Of a stretch of DNA of 55,263 nucleotides, positions 1 to 10,100 are shown one piece after another; the stretch's first letter is position 1; every line of letters begins with the position of its first letter. The notes under the pieces were generated by a model that saw only the letters and a list, made by a program, of their open reading frames with translations, was not told the origin of the DNA and made no database searches. The stretch spans positions 1 through 55,263 of the forward strand of contig CAJUHP010000023.1 of NCBI GenBank assembly GCA_910586125.1, given 5' to 3'. The position numbers were made by a program, and so were the translations under genes. This DNA is from an uncultured Lachnospiraceae bacterium. Its GTDB lineage: Bacteria; Bacillota; Clostridia; Lachnospirales; Lachnospiraceae.

Positions 1-2
1 AT

Positions 3-140
3 TCCTTTGAGGACTTTGCAAAGCAGTTAAAACGGTATAACACGAGGGAATACAACCATTTCCCCATGCGTCCCTTGGGATGGAAAACACCTTCCCAGAT
101 GCTCAAAGAATTTCAACCGGATTCTGTAACACATGATTGA
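3..140 (+). CDS. IS transposase, C-terminal fragment (5' cut by window edge)
   Basis: The frame is open from the first bases to a TGA at 138-140 and gives 45 residues. The tail contains RYN..EYNHFPMRPLGWKTPSQML, which resembles the end of DDE integrase-core transposases (IS3/IS481 type), where an R/N-x-RPL-x-W-x-(S/T)-P motif precedes the C-terminus. Most of the gene lies upstream of the window, so completeness cannot be judged. A broken ABC ATPase gene begins about ten bases after the stop on the other strand, as expected if the insertion sequence landed in that gene. The IS family is not certain. Confidence 0.7.
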   Translation, partial: SFEDFAKQLKRYNTREYNHFPMRPLGWKTPSQMLKEFQPDSVTHD

Positions 141-149
141 CAAAATCAT

Positions 150-311
150 TCTTAAACCCTCGATACATTCAAAGGACGTGGTCTTGGCCGCACCATTTAT
201 ACCGAGCAGAGCAAAGATTTCTCCTTGCCGTACGCAAAAATCTAAGCCTTTCAGTACGGTGTGAGTTCCATAACTTTTTGTTAATCTGCTGATTTTTATA
301 GCCTCATTCAT
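150..311 (-). pseudogene. ABC transporter ATPase, 5' fragment, disrupted
   Basis: The 54 residues from ATG 311 match the N-terminus of an ABC-2 type exporter ATPase: the first beta strand, an A-loop-like Tyr (KSYG), the Walker A region and ECIEGLR. The similarity then stops abruptly and the frame runs into the adjacent IS end. Walker A reads NGAAKTT instead of NGAGKTT, so an essential glycine is lost as well. The ATG overlaps the stop of the upstream merR remnant (ATGA), so the two were once an operon. The Q-loop, signature and Walker B are all missing, so no function is expected. Confidence 0.75.
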
Positions 312-902
312 TCTGTTTCCTCCTTGTTTCCCTCCTGAAATGGGTCAACGCCTAAACGGGAAAAATAAACGCCTAATGCCGGTTCAACATATCCGTTAGC
401 AATATCTTGAACCTCTTTCCATTTGTGGTCTGTATTTTGAAACCGCCCTAATTCAATAAGTCTGGGAAGCATACTCATATCTCCGCCAGTGAAATCCGTT
501 ATCATATTCCAATAGGCTTTTGCAAAGTTCTGTCCCTCATCACTATCCACAGGAACACCTGCATTTTGAAGTCTTATTGCTTCGTTTTGAAGCTTCCATT
601 TTTTGTTTGACAGCGGTTGCCTGCTCCATGAGTACATCAGCAATTTCAGCCGGTGTATCAAGCGGAATAAGCCGATTCTTTATATCGTCCAAAGAGAAGC
701 CTAGATGTTTAAGAGACAAAATCTGATGTAGCTTTACGATGTCTTTATCTGTATATAACCTACACCCTCCTTCACTCATCGCAGATGGGGAAAGCAAGCC
801 CTCTCTGTCGTAATATTGCAATGCCCGTACAGTAACGTCCATTTTCCTTGCAATTTCACCAACGGTCATATAACCTTGTGGTATCGCTTTCTGTTTATCC
901 AT
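308..902 (-). pseudogene. MerR family regulator, internally deleted and frameshifted
   Basis: From ATG 902, behind a GGAGG Shine-Dalgarno, the frame encodes a clear MerR winged helix: a TVGEIARKM.VTVRALQYYDREG stretch, then the R/LYT-D-DI recognition region and a long dimerisation helix. Around 590-600 the frame is lost. The adjacent frame continues from NEAIRLQNAGV to the stop at 308, which looks like the C-terminal part of MerR proteins with a TipA-like effector domain. About 60 residues of the usual middle are absent, so this is a deletion with a frameshift rather than a single base change. It is the first gene of the broken merR-ABC operon. Confidence 0.75.
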
Positions 903-1164
903 GTCACACCTCCTCGTATAGTATATCTCATTACCTTGGGTAACAAGCGAGCGCGTTTGCGAAGATTTAAGAAAAAACGGAATAGTGGGCTGCAGCCTAT
1001 CAAAAGTCTTGTGTGTTACTTTATCGTACATGAGCATCTGCGCAGGTATTTCATTATGTGGTATGACAAATCAAAACCGATCCGTACTTGACAAAATCGG
1101 AAGAGAGAGAGAAGATAGAACAGGAAACCTGATTTCCAGAAAGAGGAAAGGAGCCGCCCGATTC

Positions 1165-1725
1165 ATGCAGCAGCTTACCAAAAAAGCCATCATGGAAGCA
1201 TTTATTAAACTGTTAAACGTTCGTTCTCTGGATAAGATCAAAGTGAAGGATATCGTGGAGGAATGCGGCATCAACCGCAATACCTTCTACTATCATTTTG
1301 AAGATATCCCGTCTCTTGTGGAGGACCTTTTACGGCTGGAGACGGAAAAGGTATTGCTGGCCGAGGACGATTTGGAAAACTGGGAGGAGGCGTTTATCCG
1401 GGCAGCGAACTTCGCGCTTGAGAACCGGAAAGCCGTTTTTCACATGTACAATTCGTCCAGCCGGGATATGGTGAGACGCTATCTAAATGCTGTGGCGCAA
1501 GATGTGATGGCCCGCTATATCGAGCGGGCGGGAGCTGGAATTTCCGCGCAGGAAGAAGACAAAGAACTGATCATCCGCGTGTACCGCAGAACGCTGGTGG
1601 GGATGATCGAGGACTGGATGGAAGCTGGGATGGGATACGATCCGGAGGAGCTGATCCGGCGTCTCGGCGTCCTCTTTGCGGGGAACATCCGCGCTTCCCT
1701 GCAGAGAAGCGCGGACTCTGCCTGA
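1165..1725 (+). CDS. TetR/AcrR family transcriptional regulator
   Basis: A 186-residue protein. The first ~50 residues form a TetR helix-turn-helix (KAIMEAFIKLL, then VKDIVEECGINRNTFYYHF), and the rest is an all-helical ligand-binding and dimerisation domain. The frame is open further upstream, but ATG 1165 is preferred because AGGAAAGGAG lies about ten bases before it and the HTH starts at the normal distance from it. A strong terminator follows the gene. The next genes are DUF308, MMPL and heptad-repeat membrane or secreted proteins, so it probably represses that export block, as many TetR regulators beside MMPL pumps do. The ligand is unknown. Confidence 0.85.
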   Translation: MQQLTKKAIMEAFIKLLNVRSLDKIKVKDIVEECGINRNTFYYHFEDIPSLVEDLLRLETEKVLLAEDDLENWEEAFIRAANFALENRKAVFHMYNSSSRDMVRRYLNAVAQDVMARYIERAGAGISAQEEDKELIIRVYRRTLVGMIEDWMEAGMGYDPEELIRRLGVLFAGNIRASLQRSADSA

Positions 1726-1817
1726 GTTCTATCCATTGCAGGTGCAGCCAAAGCGGAGAATCCGGCGGGTGAATTCAGACAAAAAGACCAATCTGCCTGA
1801 AAAACAGTCATTGATAC

Positions 1818-1850
1818 GGCGGTGCATAATTTTTATGCACCGCCCTTTTT
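1818..1850 (+). terminator. Rho-independent terminator after tetR
   Basis: A perfect 12-bp stem (GGCGGTGCATAA / TTATGCACCGCC) with a 3-base loop is followed by CTTTTT. It separates tetR from the downstream membrane-protein operon. Confidence 0.85.
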
Positions 1851-1922
1851 CTATCCATTTTCCAACAGAAGAAAAAGGCATACAATAGGGAAACAACAAG
1901 GAGAGAGAAAGGAGAGGGCGCG

Positions 1923-2495
1923 ATGAAGACTTGGAATGCGGTAAAGGCCGCAAAGACCGGATATATCGTGACGTCAATATTGTTCTGCGCGGGAGGGCTT
2001 TTGCTCTTTTTGTATCCGTACACGGCAGTAACTGTTTTGTGCTATGCGGGCGGGGGGCTGTTTATCCTGGGCGGTCTCGTCAAACTGGCGGGATATTTTT
2101 CCAGAGATCTGTACCGTCTGGCATTTCAGTTTGATCTGGCCTACGGCCTGCTTCTTGTGGCGCTGGGGCTGGTGATGATACTGCATCCTCAGGGCGTGAT
2201 TGCCGTTCTGCATTTTCTGATCGGCGTCGTAATCTTGTCCGACGGGCTGATCAAGGTTCAGACCGCGCTGGATGCCAGGCGCTTTGGTATACGGACCTGG
2301 TGGCTGATCGCTGCGGCGGCCGCCGTCACCGGCGCGTTTGGCCTTCTGCTGATTGTCAATCCATTTCGCGGCGCTGCGGCGCTGACAGCAGTCATGGGAA
2401 TCGGGCTGCTGGCCGAAGGGATCTTAAATCTGTGCGTGGCAGCCTGCACGGTAAAGACAATGCAGGGCCATACACCCGATATCATTGACATCTGA
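1923..2495 (+). CDS. DUF308 / HdeD-like membrane protein
   Basis: A 190-residue, very hydrophobic protein with about six transmembrane helices arranged as short repeats of the form ILF-GGLLLFLYP and LGLVMILHPQG. This is typical of the DUF308 (HdeD-like) family, whose biochemical role is unknown. An AAAGGAGAGGG Shine-Dalgarno stands directly upstream. It is 29 bases before the MMPL transporter and in the same direction, so the two are probably co-transcribed. It may be an accessory subunit of that transporter. This is inferred from position only. Confidence 0.8.
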   Translation: MKTWNAVKAAKTGYIVTSILFCAGGLLLFLYPYTAVTVLCYAGGGLFILGGLVKLAGYFSRDLYRLAFQFDLAYGLLLVALGLVMILHPQGVIAVLHFLIGVVILSDGLIKVQTALDARRFGIRTWWLIAAAAAVTGAFGLLLIVNPFRGAAALTAVMGIGLLAEGILNLCVAACTVKTMQGHTPDIIDI

Positions 2496-2524
2496 GAAAA
2501 AGGGAAAAAGGAGGAAAAAACGCT

Positions 2525-4633
2525 GTGAAATTTGGAAAAACCGTGGTGAAATACCACATTCTGATTCTGGTGACAGCCGTCGCATTGCTGGTCCCGTCCG
2601 CAATCGGTATGGCAAGAACCCGAATTAACTATGACATGCTGACATATCTGCCAGGCGATATGGATACGGTGCGCGGGCAGGATATTTTGATGGAGGATTT
2701 TGGAAAAGGCGCTTTTTCGTTTGTCATTGTGGAGGATATGCCTCTGGAAGATATTTCGGCCATGAAAGCGCAGATCGAGCAGGTCAAACATGTGGACACC
2801 GTTCTGTGGTATGACAGCTTTATGGATCTGTCCGTTCCCATGGAGATGCTGCCGCAAAAGCTGTATGACGCATTTAATTCCGGCAATGCCACAATGATGG
2901 CGGTCTTTCTGGAAACCTCCACTTCATCGGACGATACCATGGAAGCAATCCGCGCGATCCGCGGAATTGCCGGACGGCAGTGCTTTGTGTCCGGGATGTC
3001 CGCGATGGTCACGGATCTGAAAGACTTGTGTGAGGAAGAGGAGCCGGCTTATGTGGGCCTGGCTGTACTGCTGGCCTGCGCGGCCATGATGCTTTTTATG
3101 GATAGCTGGCTGATTCCCTTTGTGTTTCTGCTCAGCATCGGCATGGCAATCCTCTTAAATATGGGAACCAACTACTTTCTGGGAGAGATCTCCTATCTGA
3201 CAAAGGCGCTTTCGGCGGTTTTGCAGTTGGCGGTGACGATGGATTACTCCATCTTTCTCTGGAACAGCTACAACGAGCAGAAGCATGAAAAGAGCGGCAA
3301 ACAGGCAGCCATGGCGGCCGCGATTGATCAGACGCTGACCTCCGTGCTCGGCAGTTCCGTCACGACAGTGGCCGGCTTTATCGCCCTGTGCTTTATGAGT
3401 TTTTCACTGGGCCGGGATCTGGGCGTTGTGATGGCAAAGGGTGTGATCCTGGGCGTGATTGGCTGCGTGACGACGCTGCCGTCGCTGATTCTTCTGCTGG
3501 ATCGGGCATTGGAGCGCGCCGGACACCGGGCGCTTCTGCCCCAGGCGGAAAAGAGCGCGAAGCGGGTGACAAAGATCTTTCCGATTCTTTTGATACTGTC
3601 ATTGCTTCTGGTCTGGCCGGCTTACAGAGGATATAAAAAGACCAATGAAAGTGTCTACTATGAATTGACGGAAACGCTGCCGAAAGATATGGATTTTGCC
3701 ATTGCCAATTCCCGCCTGCAAAAGCAGTTTGGCGTCGGCGCTACCCATATGATTCTACTGAACGCCGGTCTGGACGGCGATGAGGTGCGGGCAATGTGCC
3801 GGGAAATGGAGCAGGTGGAGGGCGTCAAATATGTCCTTGGGCTGGAGAGCGTGGTCGGTTCGATGATCCCGGAGGAGATGCTGCCGAAAACCGCCGTGGA
3901 AATCCTGAAAAATGAAAAGTGGGAGCTTCTTCTGGTCAATTCCGAGTATAAGACGGCCAGCGAGGAGGTCAACCGGCAGATCGAAGCGCTGAACGCCGTA
4001 TTGAAACAATATGATTCGGGAGGGATGCTGATCGGAGAGGCTCCCTGTACCAAAGATATGATTGAAGTGACCGACACAGATTTTAAGGTGGTAAACGCCA
4101 TCTCCATCGCGGCGATTTTCCTGATTATCGCGCTGGTGGAAAAAAGCATCAGTCTTCCATTTATTCTGGTTGCGGTGATTGAACTGGCCATATTTATTAA
4201 TCTGGGGCTGCCGTACTATACGGGGACAAAGCTGCCGTTTATCGCGCCGATCTGCATCAGCACGATCCAACTGGGGGCCACGGTAGACTATGCGATCTTA
4301 ATGACAACACGCTATAAGCGGGAGCGGTACGCGGGAAAAGAAAAGCGGGAAGCGGTCAACACCGCTTTGGCTTCCTCGATTCCCTCGATCCTTGTCAGTG
4401 CCATGGGCCTGTTTGCGGCTACGTTCGGCGTGGCACGGTATTCCAATATTGATATGATTCGCTCTCTCTGCAATCTGATGGCAAGGGGCGCGATTGTGAG
4501 TATGTTCTGCGTAATTTTGATTCTTCCGTCCCTGTTTATGCTTCTGGACCCGGTAATCTGCGCGACCAGCGTGGGATTTTGCAAGAAAACATCATGCGCT
4601 GGTCGTAAGGTGCGCTTCCAGAGATCCGAGTAG
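2525..4633 (+). CDS. MMPL family RND transporter
   Basis: A 702-residue membrane protein from a GTG start. It has the two-fold RND layout: a first TM helix (~10-30), an extracytoplasmic loop domain (~31-170), a six-helix bundle (~175-340), then a repeat of loop domain (~360-520) and helix bundle (~525-690). Motifs such as LQLAVTMDYSIFL and the matching second-half LGATVDYAILM are the conserved TM4/TM10 segments whose Asp-Tyr carries protons in MMPL proteins. Length is normal for Firmicutes MMPL proteins, which move lipids or hydrophobic compounds. The operon partner downstream is a secreted heptad-repeat protein. The substrate cannot be read from sequence. Confidence 0.9.
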   Translation: MKFGKTVVKYHILILVTAVALLVPSAIGMARTRINYDMLTYLPGDMDTVRGQDILMEDFGKGAFSFVIVEDMPLEDISAMKAQIEQVKHVDTVLWYDSFMDLSVPMEMLPQKLYDAFNSGNATMMAVFLETSTSSDDTMEAIRAIRGIAGRQCFVSGMSAMVTDLKDLCEEEEPAYVGLAVLLACAAMMLFMDSWLIPFVFLLSIGMAILLNMGTNYFLGEISYLTKALSAVLQLAVTMDYSIFLWNSYNEQKHEKSGKQAAMAAAIDQTLTSVLGSSVTTVAGFIALCFMSFSLGRDLGVVMAKGVILGVIGCVTTLPSLILLLDRALERAGHRALLPQAEKSAKRVTKIFPILLILSLLLVWPAYRGYKKTNESVYYELTETLPKDMDFAIANSRLQKQFGVGATHMILLNAGLDGDEVRAMCREMEQVEGVKYVLGLESVVGSMIPEEMLPKTAVEILKNEKWELLLVNSEYKTASEEVNRQIEALNAVLKQYDSGGMLIGEAPCTKDMIEVTDTDFKVVNAISIAAIFLIIALVEKSISLPFILVAVIELAIFINLGLPYYTGTKLPFIAPICISTIQLGATVDYAILMTTRYKRERYAGKEKREAVNTALASSIPSILVSAMGLFAATFGVARYSNIDMIRSLCNLMARGAIVSMFCVILILPSLFMLLDPVICATSVGFCKKTSCAGRKVRFQRSE

Positions 4634-4716
4634 CGGCGGCGCGTCGGGCAGGGAAAGCCGGCAGACAGATCCGGCGAAACGATGGAACAGGAAAGGAAGA
4701 ATGGGAGGATATCGAC

Positions 4717-7098
4717 ATGAAACGAATAAAAAAAGAAGAGAACGCGGCCGGCGCCGCAAAAAAGAACGCGGAGAATAGCGCCGAGGAAAGACTACAAAGC
4801 CAGGAGGAAAAAACAGTGGGAAGTCTGTGGAAGTGCCGAAAAGAAGAAAAGAACAGCAAGATGCCGGGAAGCGGCAGAAAAACGAGGAAAGCCGCAGCCT
4901 GCGCGGCGGCGGCCGTCCTGGTCTGCGGGACGATGAGCGCGGTGGCTTACGGCGCGGGAAAGGGAAATGGAACCGGAGGCAGTATGCCTTCGGCCGCGGC
5001 TGCGGTGGAGCAGATGTTTGACCGGGCCGCGGCCCAGGCGGGGGCGGGAAATCCGGCGGCAGGATTATTGGCAGCTCAGGCAGAAAACGGGGCCGGGGCG
5101 GGTGACGCCGCGCTCCGGGATGAAACGATATATGTCATCGCCAAGTCGGACGGTTCTGTTTCAAAGATCATCGCCAGCGACTGGCTGGTAAAAGAAAACG
5201 GGGAGAGCGCGTACCAGAAGGCAGAAATGCAGGGAGAGCTGCCGGTAAGCATGCGCGTTACCTTTCTGCTGGACGGCAGAGAGATTGCGCCCGAGGAGGC
5301 CGCCGGCGCAAGCGGGAGGCTGACGATCCGGTTTGACTATGAGAACCACTGTGTCCGCACCGCGGAGATCGGCGGCGAGGAGAAAACGATGTATGTTCCG
5401 TTTGCGGTTATGACGGGAGTGCTTCTGGACGGCGAAAAGGTTTCCAATGTGGAGATCACAAACGGCCGTCTGCTCAGCGACGGGGACCGGATTATGGCTG
5501 TGGGTCTGGCGCTGCCGGGTCTTTCTGAGAATCTGCGCCGAAAGGAGAGCGGGACGGCTGATGCTTCACCGGACAGTCCTCTGGGAGAAGACGCCGAGGA
5601 GATAGAAATTCCGGAGTATGTCGAGATAGAGGCGGATGTGAAGGACTTTGAACTGGAAGCTACGTACACGCTTGTCACCAATGAACTTTTCCATGAAATG
5701 GATACAGGAAAATTGTTGGACACGGATCAAATGCAGAGTGATCTGGATCAAATGGAGGATGCCATGGCCCGGCTGATCAACGGTGCGGATGAACTGTATG
5801 ACGGCGTCAGCACCTTGAACGAAAAGGCCGGCCAGATGACAGACGGCATAAACCGCCTCTACGACGGCTCTTGTGATCTGGCACAGGGAACTGAGCAGCT
5901 ACAGGGCGGAGCCGGAGAATTGTACGAGGGAGCGGGGGAACTATATGACGGAGCCGGGGAGCTGTATGCCGGGGCGAAAGAGCTGTCAGGAGGGCTCTCG
6001 CAGCTACAGGGAAACAGCGATGCGCTGACAGGAGGAGCCAGACAAGTGTTTGAGACGCTGCTGTCCACAGCCTCCAGCCAGCTTGCTGCGGCGGGAATGG
6101 ATGTGGGAACGCTGACGGCGGACAATTACAGCGGCGTGCTGGACGGTGTTTTGGGTTCTCTGAACGCGGAGGAAGTCTATCGTCAGGCGTATGAGGCGGC
6201 AAAAAGCAAGGTGGAAGAAGCCGTGTACGCGCAGAGCGATGCGATTCGCGGCGCGGTGGAGGAATCGGTGAAGGAGGCGGTTCTGGCCAAGGTTCTCCAG
6301 GCGGTTGGACAGCAGGCCGGCGTGGAGATACCTGCCGAGCAGTATAGAGAGCTTGCAGGCCGGACGCCGGAGGAGTATCAGCAGATGATAGCGGCAGGGC
6401 AGATCCCGGAAACATTCCCGGCGGTGATTCAGATGATTACCGATACGGCAGCGGCACAGATGGCTTCCGGGGAGGTGCAGGCCGAGATTCAGGCCGCGGT
6501 GGATCAGCAGATACAGAGCTTGATTGCGGAGAAACTGCAGTCGGAAGAGGTGATGTCCCAGGTGCAGGCGGCAGTTGAGAGCGCGCAGGCCGGAGCGGGA
6601 CAGATTGCGGCGCTGAAAAGCCAGCTAGACAGTTATCAGACATTTTATCAGGGGATTTTAGCCTATACGGCGGGTGTGGCCCAGTGCAGCGACGGCGCCC
6701 TGCGCCTGTGTGACGGCGCTTCGCGCCTGCAGGGGGGTGTTTCCAGCCTGAAAGACGGAACCGGAAAACTGGCACAGGGGACGGAGGAACTGTTATCCGG
6801 CGCCTCCCAGATGCAGGAGGGAATCGGTGCGCTCAAGGACGGAGGCGGCGCTCTGACTGACGGCGTGTCCCGCCTGCAAGACGGCGCCGGAAAATTGGCC
6901 GACGGCCTGCGGGAATTTGACGAAGAAGGAATTTCCAAACTTACAAAGATGCTGAGAGAGGATCTTCAGGAAATACTTGACCGACTGGATGCCACGACAG
7001 AACTCTCAAAACAGTATCTGCCGTTCGGGCAGGAAAATCCGGAGGGAGAGGACAACGGAACGTTCCGGTTCTTATATAAGACGGAAGCTGTAAAATAA
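4717..7098 (+). CDS. Secreted/membrane-anchored heptad-repeat protein (YhgE-like)
   Basis: 793 residues. A charged cytoplasmic start (~1-55) precedes one hydrophobic segment (~59-80, AACAAAAVLVCGTMSAVAYGA), so the bulk lies outside the membrane. Residues ~130-320 form a beta-rich domain. Two blocks (~352-443 and ~656-733) are tandem x-x-x-L-x-x-G-A/D-x heptads such as GAGELYDGAGELYAG and LKDGTGKLAQGTEEL, seen in YhgE/Pip proteins and in secreted partners of MMPL pumps. Between the blocks is an Ala/Gln-rich helical region. Unlike full YhgE/Pip proteins there is no C-terminal membrane domain. It ends the DUF308-MMPL operon. A periplasm-like scaffold or conduit role with the transporter is an inference. 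Confidence 0.8.
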   Translation: MKRIKKEENAAGAAKKNAENSAEERLQSQEEKTVGSLWKCRKEEKNSKMPGSGRKTRKAAACAAAAVLVCGTMSAVAYGAGKGNGTGGSMPSAAAAVEQMFDRAAAQAGAGNPAAGLLAAQAENGAGAGDAALRDETIYVIAKSDGSVSKIIASDWLVKENGESAYQKAEMQGELPVSMRVTFLLDGREIAPEEAAGASGRLTIRFDYENHCVRTAEIGGEEKTMYVPFAVMTGVLLDGEKVSNVEITNGRLLSDGDRIMAVGLALPGLSENLRRKESGTADASPDSPLGEDAEEIEIPEYVEIEADVKDFELEATYTLVTNELFHEMDTGKLLDTDQMQSDLDQMEDAMARLINGADELYDGVSTLNEKAGQMTDGINRLYDGSCDLAQGTEQLQGGAGELYEGAGELYDGAGELYAGAKELSGGLSQLQGNSDALTGGARQVFETLLSTASSQLAAAGMDVGTLTADNYSGVLDGVLGSLNAEEVYRQAYEAAKSKVEEAVYAQSDAIRGAVEESVKEAVLAKVLQAVGQQAGVEIPAEQYRELAGRTPEEYQQMIAAGQIPETFPAVIQMITDTAAAQMASGEVQAEIQAAVDQQIQSLIAEKLQSEEVMSQVQAAVESAQAGAGQIAALKSQLDSYQTFYQGILAYTAGVAQCSDGALRLCDGASRLQGGVSSLKDGTGKLAQGTEELLSGASQMQEGIGALKDGGGALTDGVSRLQDGAGKLADGLREFDEEGISKLTKMLREDLQEILDRLDATTELSKQYLPFGQENPEGEDNGTFRFLYKTEAVK

Positions 7099-7106
7099 CA
7101 GGCAGG

Positions 7107-7151
7107 CCCCCTTTTGTCAGACGAAACCAAAGTCTGATGAAAGGGGGTTTT
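7107..7151 (+). terminator. Rho-independent terminator of the MMPL operon
   Basis: A long stem, CCCCCTTTTGTCAGAC pairing with GTCTGATGAAAGGGGG around a short A-rich loop, is followed by TTTT. It lies between two convergent transcription units. Confidence 0.85.
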
Positions 7152-7191
7152 AAGAACGCATAAGGAGGCGGGCGGTGAAGATACCGCCCGG

Positions 7192-10100
7192 TCACTCCAC
7201 GCTTTTTAAAGATTCGACCATGTCAATTTTTTTGAGGCTGAAATACATGATGAAATTGACAAAGGCCGCAAACAAGAAGGTGATGATAATGCTGAGCAGA
7301 TAGCTGAGCGGCTGTATGGCCCGGCCGAACATAATCATATCCACTTCCAGCGTCAGGATGACAAAACGGTGCAGAAAAAATCCGAAAAGGATGCCGAACA
7401 GACAGCCGAACACCGTTAACAGCACGTTTTCGCGGTAGACATACTGCGCCACCTCCATATCATAAAAGCCCAGAACCTTCAGCGTGGCAAGCTCGCGGCG
7501 GCGCTCCGTAATGTTGATATGGTTCAGGTTATACAGGACCACATAGGCCAGCAGACCGGCGGAGACAATCAGAACCCAGACGACCAGATCCAGACTGCTC
7601 ATCATATTTTCCACCTGTTCATTGAGGGAGGAGACCAGCGTGACACCGGTGACATGCTCCATCTCAAGCAGCCGCTCGCTGAGCTGTTCTTCTGTGAGGA
7701 CTGTTCCTTCTGCCAGATTCAAAAACAGATTATTGTAAACCGGTTCGGTTCCGTATAATTCCTCATAGAGGGCAGGCGTCATATAGAGGAAATTATTCAG
7801 ATAGTTCTCGGAAACGGCAGAGACGACGGCGGTATAGCGCCGGGTGTCGCCGTCTTTTATCGTGATGGTATCCCCTGCGGACAGATTCAGCATAGCGGCC
7901 AGCTTTTCATTGATGATGATGCCCTCATCGCTTAGCTCATAGGGTTCTCTGGTCCGCCGGTCTCTCAGAATAATAAAGTGTTCCAGATTTTCCGTGGACT
8001 GCGGAACAAAGAGCGTGACCGGTTTGGTGATGCCGCCGGCTTCCACGTCGATGAGAACCTGACGGATTTCAAGCGCCTCCAAAATGCCCTCCGTATTTTC
8101 GATCTGGGATTTAAGAAGGCTGCGTTCCTCGGCGGAGGCATTGTCATCGACAGAGGCATAGGCGTCGTAAACCCAGATGTTTCGGTACTGATTTTTGATG
8201 ATGGCGTGAATGGAATCCCGCAGGCCGAATCCCACCATCAACAGCGCCATACATCCGCCGATGCCGAATACGGTCATAAAAAAGCGTTTTTTATAGCGGA
8301 ACAAATTGCGGACGGTGGATTTTGAGGTAAAACTGAGGCGGCTCCAGAGAAAGGAGATCCGCTCCAGAAATACCCGTTTGCCCTCCTTGGGCGCGGCCGG
8401 ACGCATCAGGCTGGCAGGACCGGCGATCAGCTCCTTAAAGCAGGCGAAGACGGTTGCCAGAGTGGTGCATAAAACGGCGATCAGCGTAGCCATCAGGCCG
8501 TATTCCAGGTTCAGAGGAGTCAGCCGCACCGGAAGGTTCAGATACAGCATGCCGTACGCGCTGAGTATAACCTGGGGCAGCAGAATCTCACCGATCAGAA
8601 CGCCCAGAATGCTTCCGGCCAGACTGGCGCTCATGGCGTAGAGGATATATTTGGCGGCGATGGCTCCCTTGCTGTAACCCAAGGCTTTCATGGTGCCAAT
8701 CAGCGTGCGCTGCTCCTCCACCATGCGGGTCATGGTAGTCAGGCTGACCAGGGCGGCTACCAGGAAGAAGATCACAGGAAAGACTTCGCCCACCGCGCCG
8801 ATCCGGTCGGCATCCTGATTGTATTCAGCATAGGATTGCACGCCGTTTTCGCGGCTCAGGACAAACCACTGGGGATTTTCCAGAAGCCCCAGCTCTCTCT
8901 CGGCTTTGGCGATGTCCTGCTCGGCCTTTGTGAGTTCGGCTTCGGCCTCAGCGAGTTCCAGTTCGGCCTTGGCTGACTCTCTGTAGAATTGGCTCCACCC
9001 GTCTTTAAGCTCCTGCGTTTTTATTTCCAACTCATCCTGGCCGTCTTTAAGCTGCTGCTTGGCGTCGGCCAATTGGCTGCGACCCTGTGCGATCTGTTCT
9101 TCGGCCAACTCAATCTGTACGGAGGCTTTCACCAGCTCTCTGGCGCCGGCCTCCAGTTGCTTCTGGCCGTCTAGGAGTTCGGCCTGGGCCTCTTCCAACT
9201 GTGTTTTCCCCTCATTTAACTGCCGTTCTCCGTCCGCAATCTGTTCTTCCAGAGGCGCAATGGACGCCAGTGTCTCCTCGTAAGCCGTCACAGTGGCATA
9301 GCTGACGAGCAGTTCGGCTACTTCCTCCGAAGTCAGCGCGGACAGTTGCTGGTGGGTTGCTTCGCTGATTTTTTTGTCCTGATAGAGCTGATGGAGATAG
9401 GTCTGCCAGGAGGACTGTGGAAGCGGTATGTCTATCTCCGGCGGTGTGAGATCGGGAAGAGCGCTGCCGGGAATGTCTTCGGGCGGTTCGCTGGGAGTGG
9501 TGTCGGTGGTATCCTTGGGAGGCTCTTCGGGTTTGGTGTCGGTGATGTCCTTGGGAGGCTCTTCGGGGCTGGTGTCGGTGGTATCCTTGGGGGGCTCTTC
9601 GGGCTTGGTGTCAGCGGTATCCTTGGGAGGTTCTTCGGGGCTGGTGTCGGTGGTGTCCTTGGGGGGCTCTTCGGGCTTGGTGCCAGTGGTATCCTTGGGG
9701 GACTCTTCGGGCTTGGTGTCAGCGGTATCCTTCGATTCTTCGGGATTGCTGCCGGGCGTTTCCGTGGTAGGGTTTTCGGGGCTGTTCTCTGAGGACTGTT
9801 CGGGCGTGCCGCCGGAAGGGGTATTCGAGGGTGCTTCCGGTGTGTCGCTAGGGCTTTCTTCTGAGAGAGATTCGGGAGCGCAGCCGGGTGTGACATTCGA
9901 GGCAGCTCTTGCGGTTTGACCGGAAAATTCTTCTCGAACCAGCGGATTGACCTTGGTGGGGCCGGCTTGCCCGAAGGTTGTCTGGCCAGGAGCGCTTAGA
10001 AGAACGACAGGCGCTTGCGCGCTGGTTTTTCCCGAGACAAAGCAGGCCGGATCGGTCTGTGCCAGGGTATCGGGCATATCTTCCAAACCAATGCTGCCGA

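Noticed and set aside
9480..9740. Possible CRISPR array
   Set aside because: The 36-bp units are contiguous with no spacers and stay in the permease frame.
9346..9919. Gly/Val/Ser-rich repetitive proteins on the plus strand
   Set aside because: Produced by reading the 36-bp repeat of the permease gene in the wrong strand and frames.
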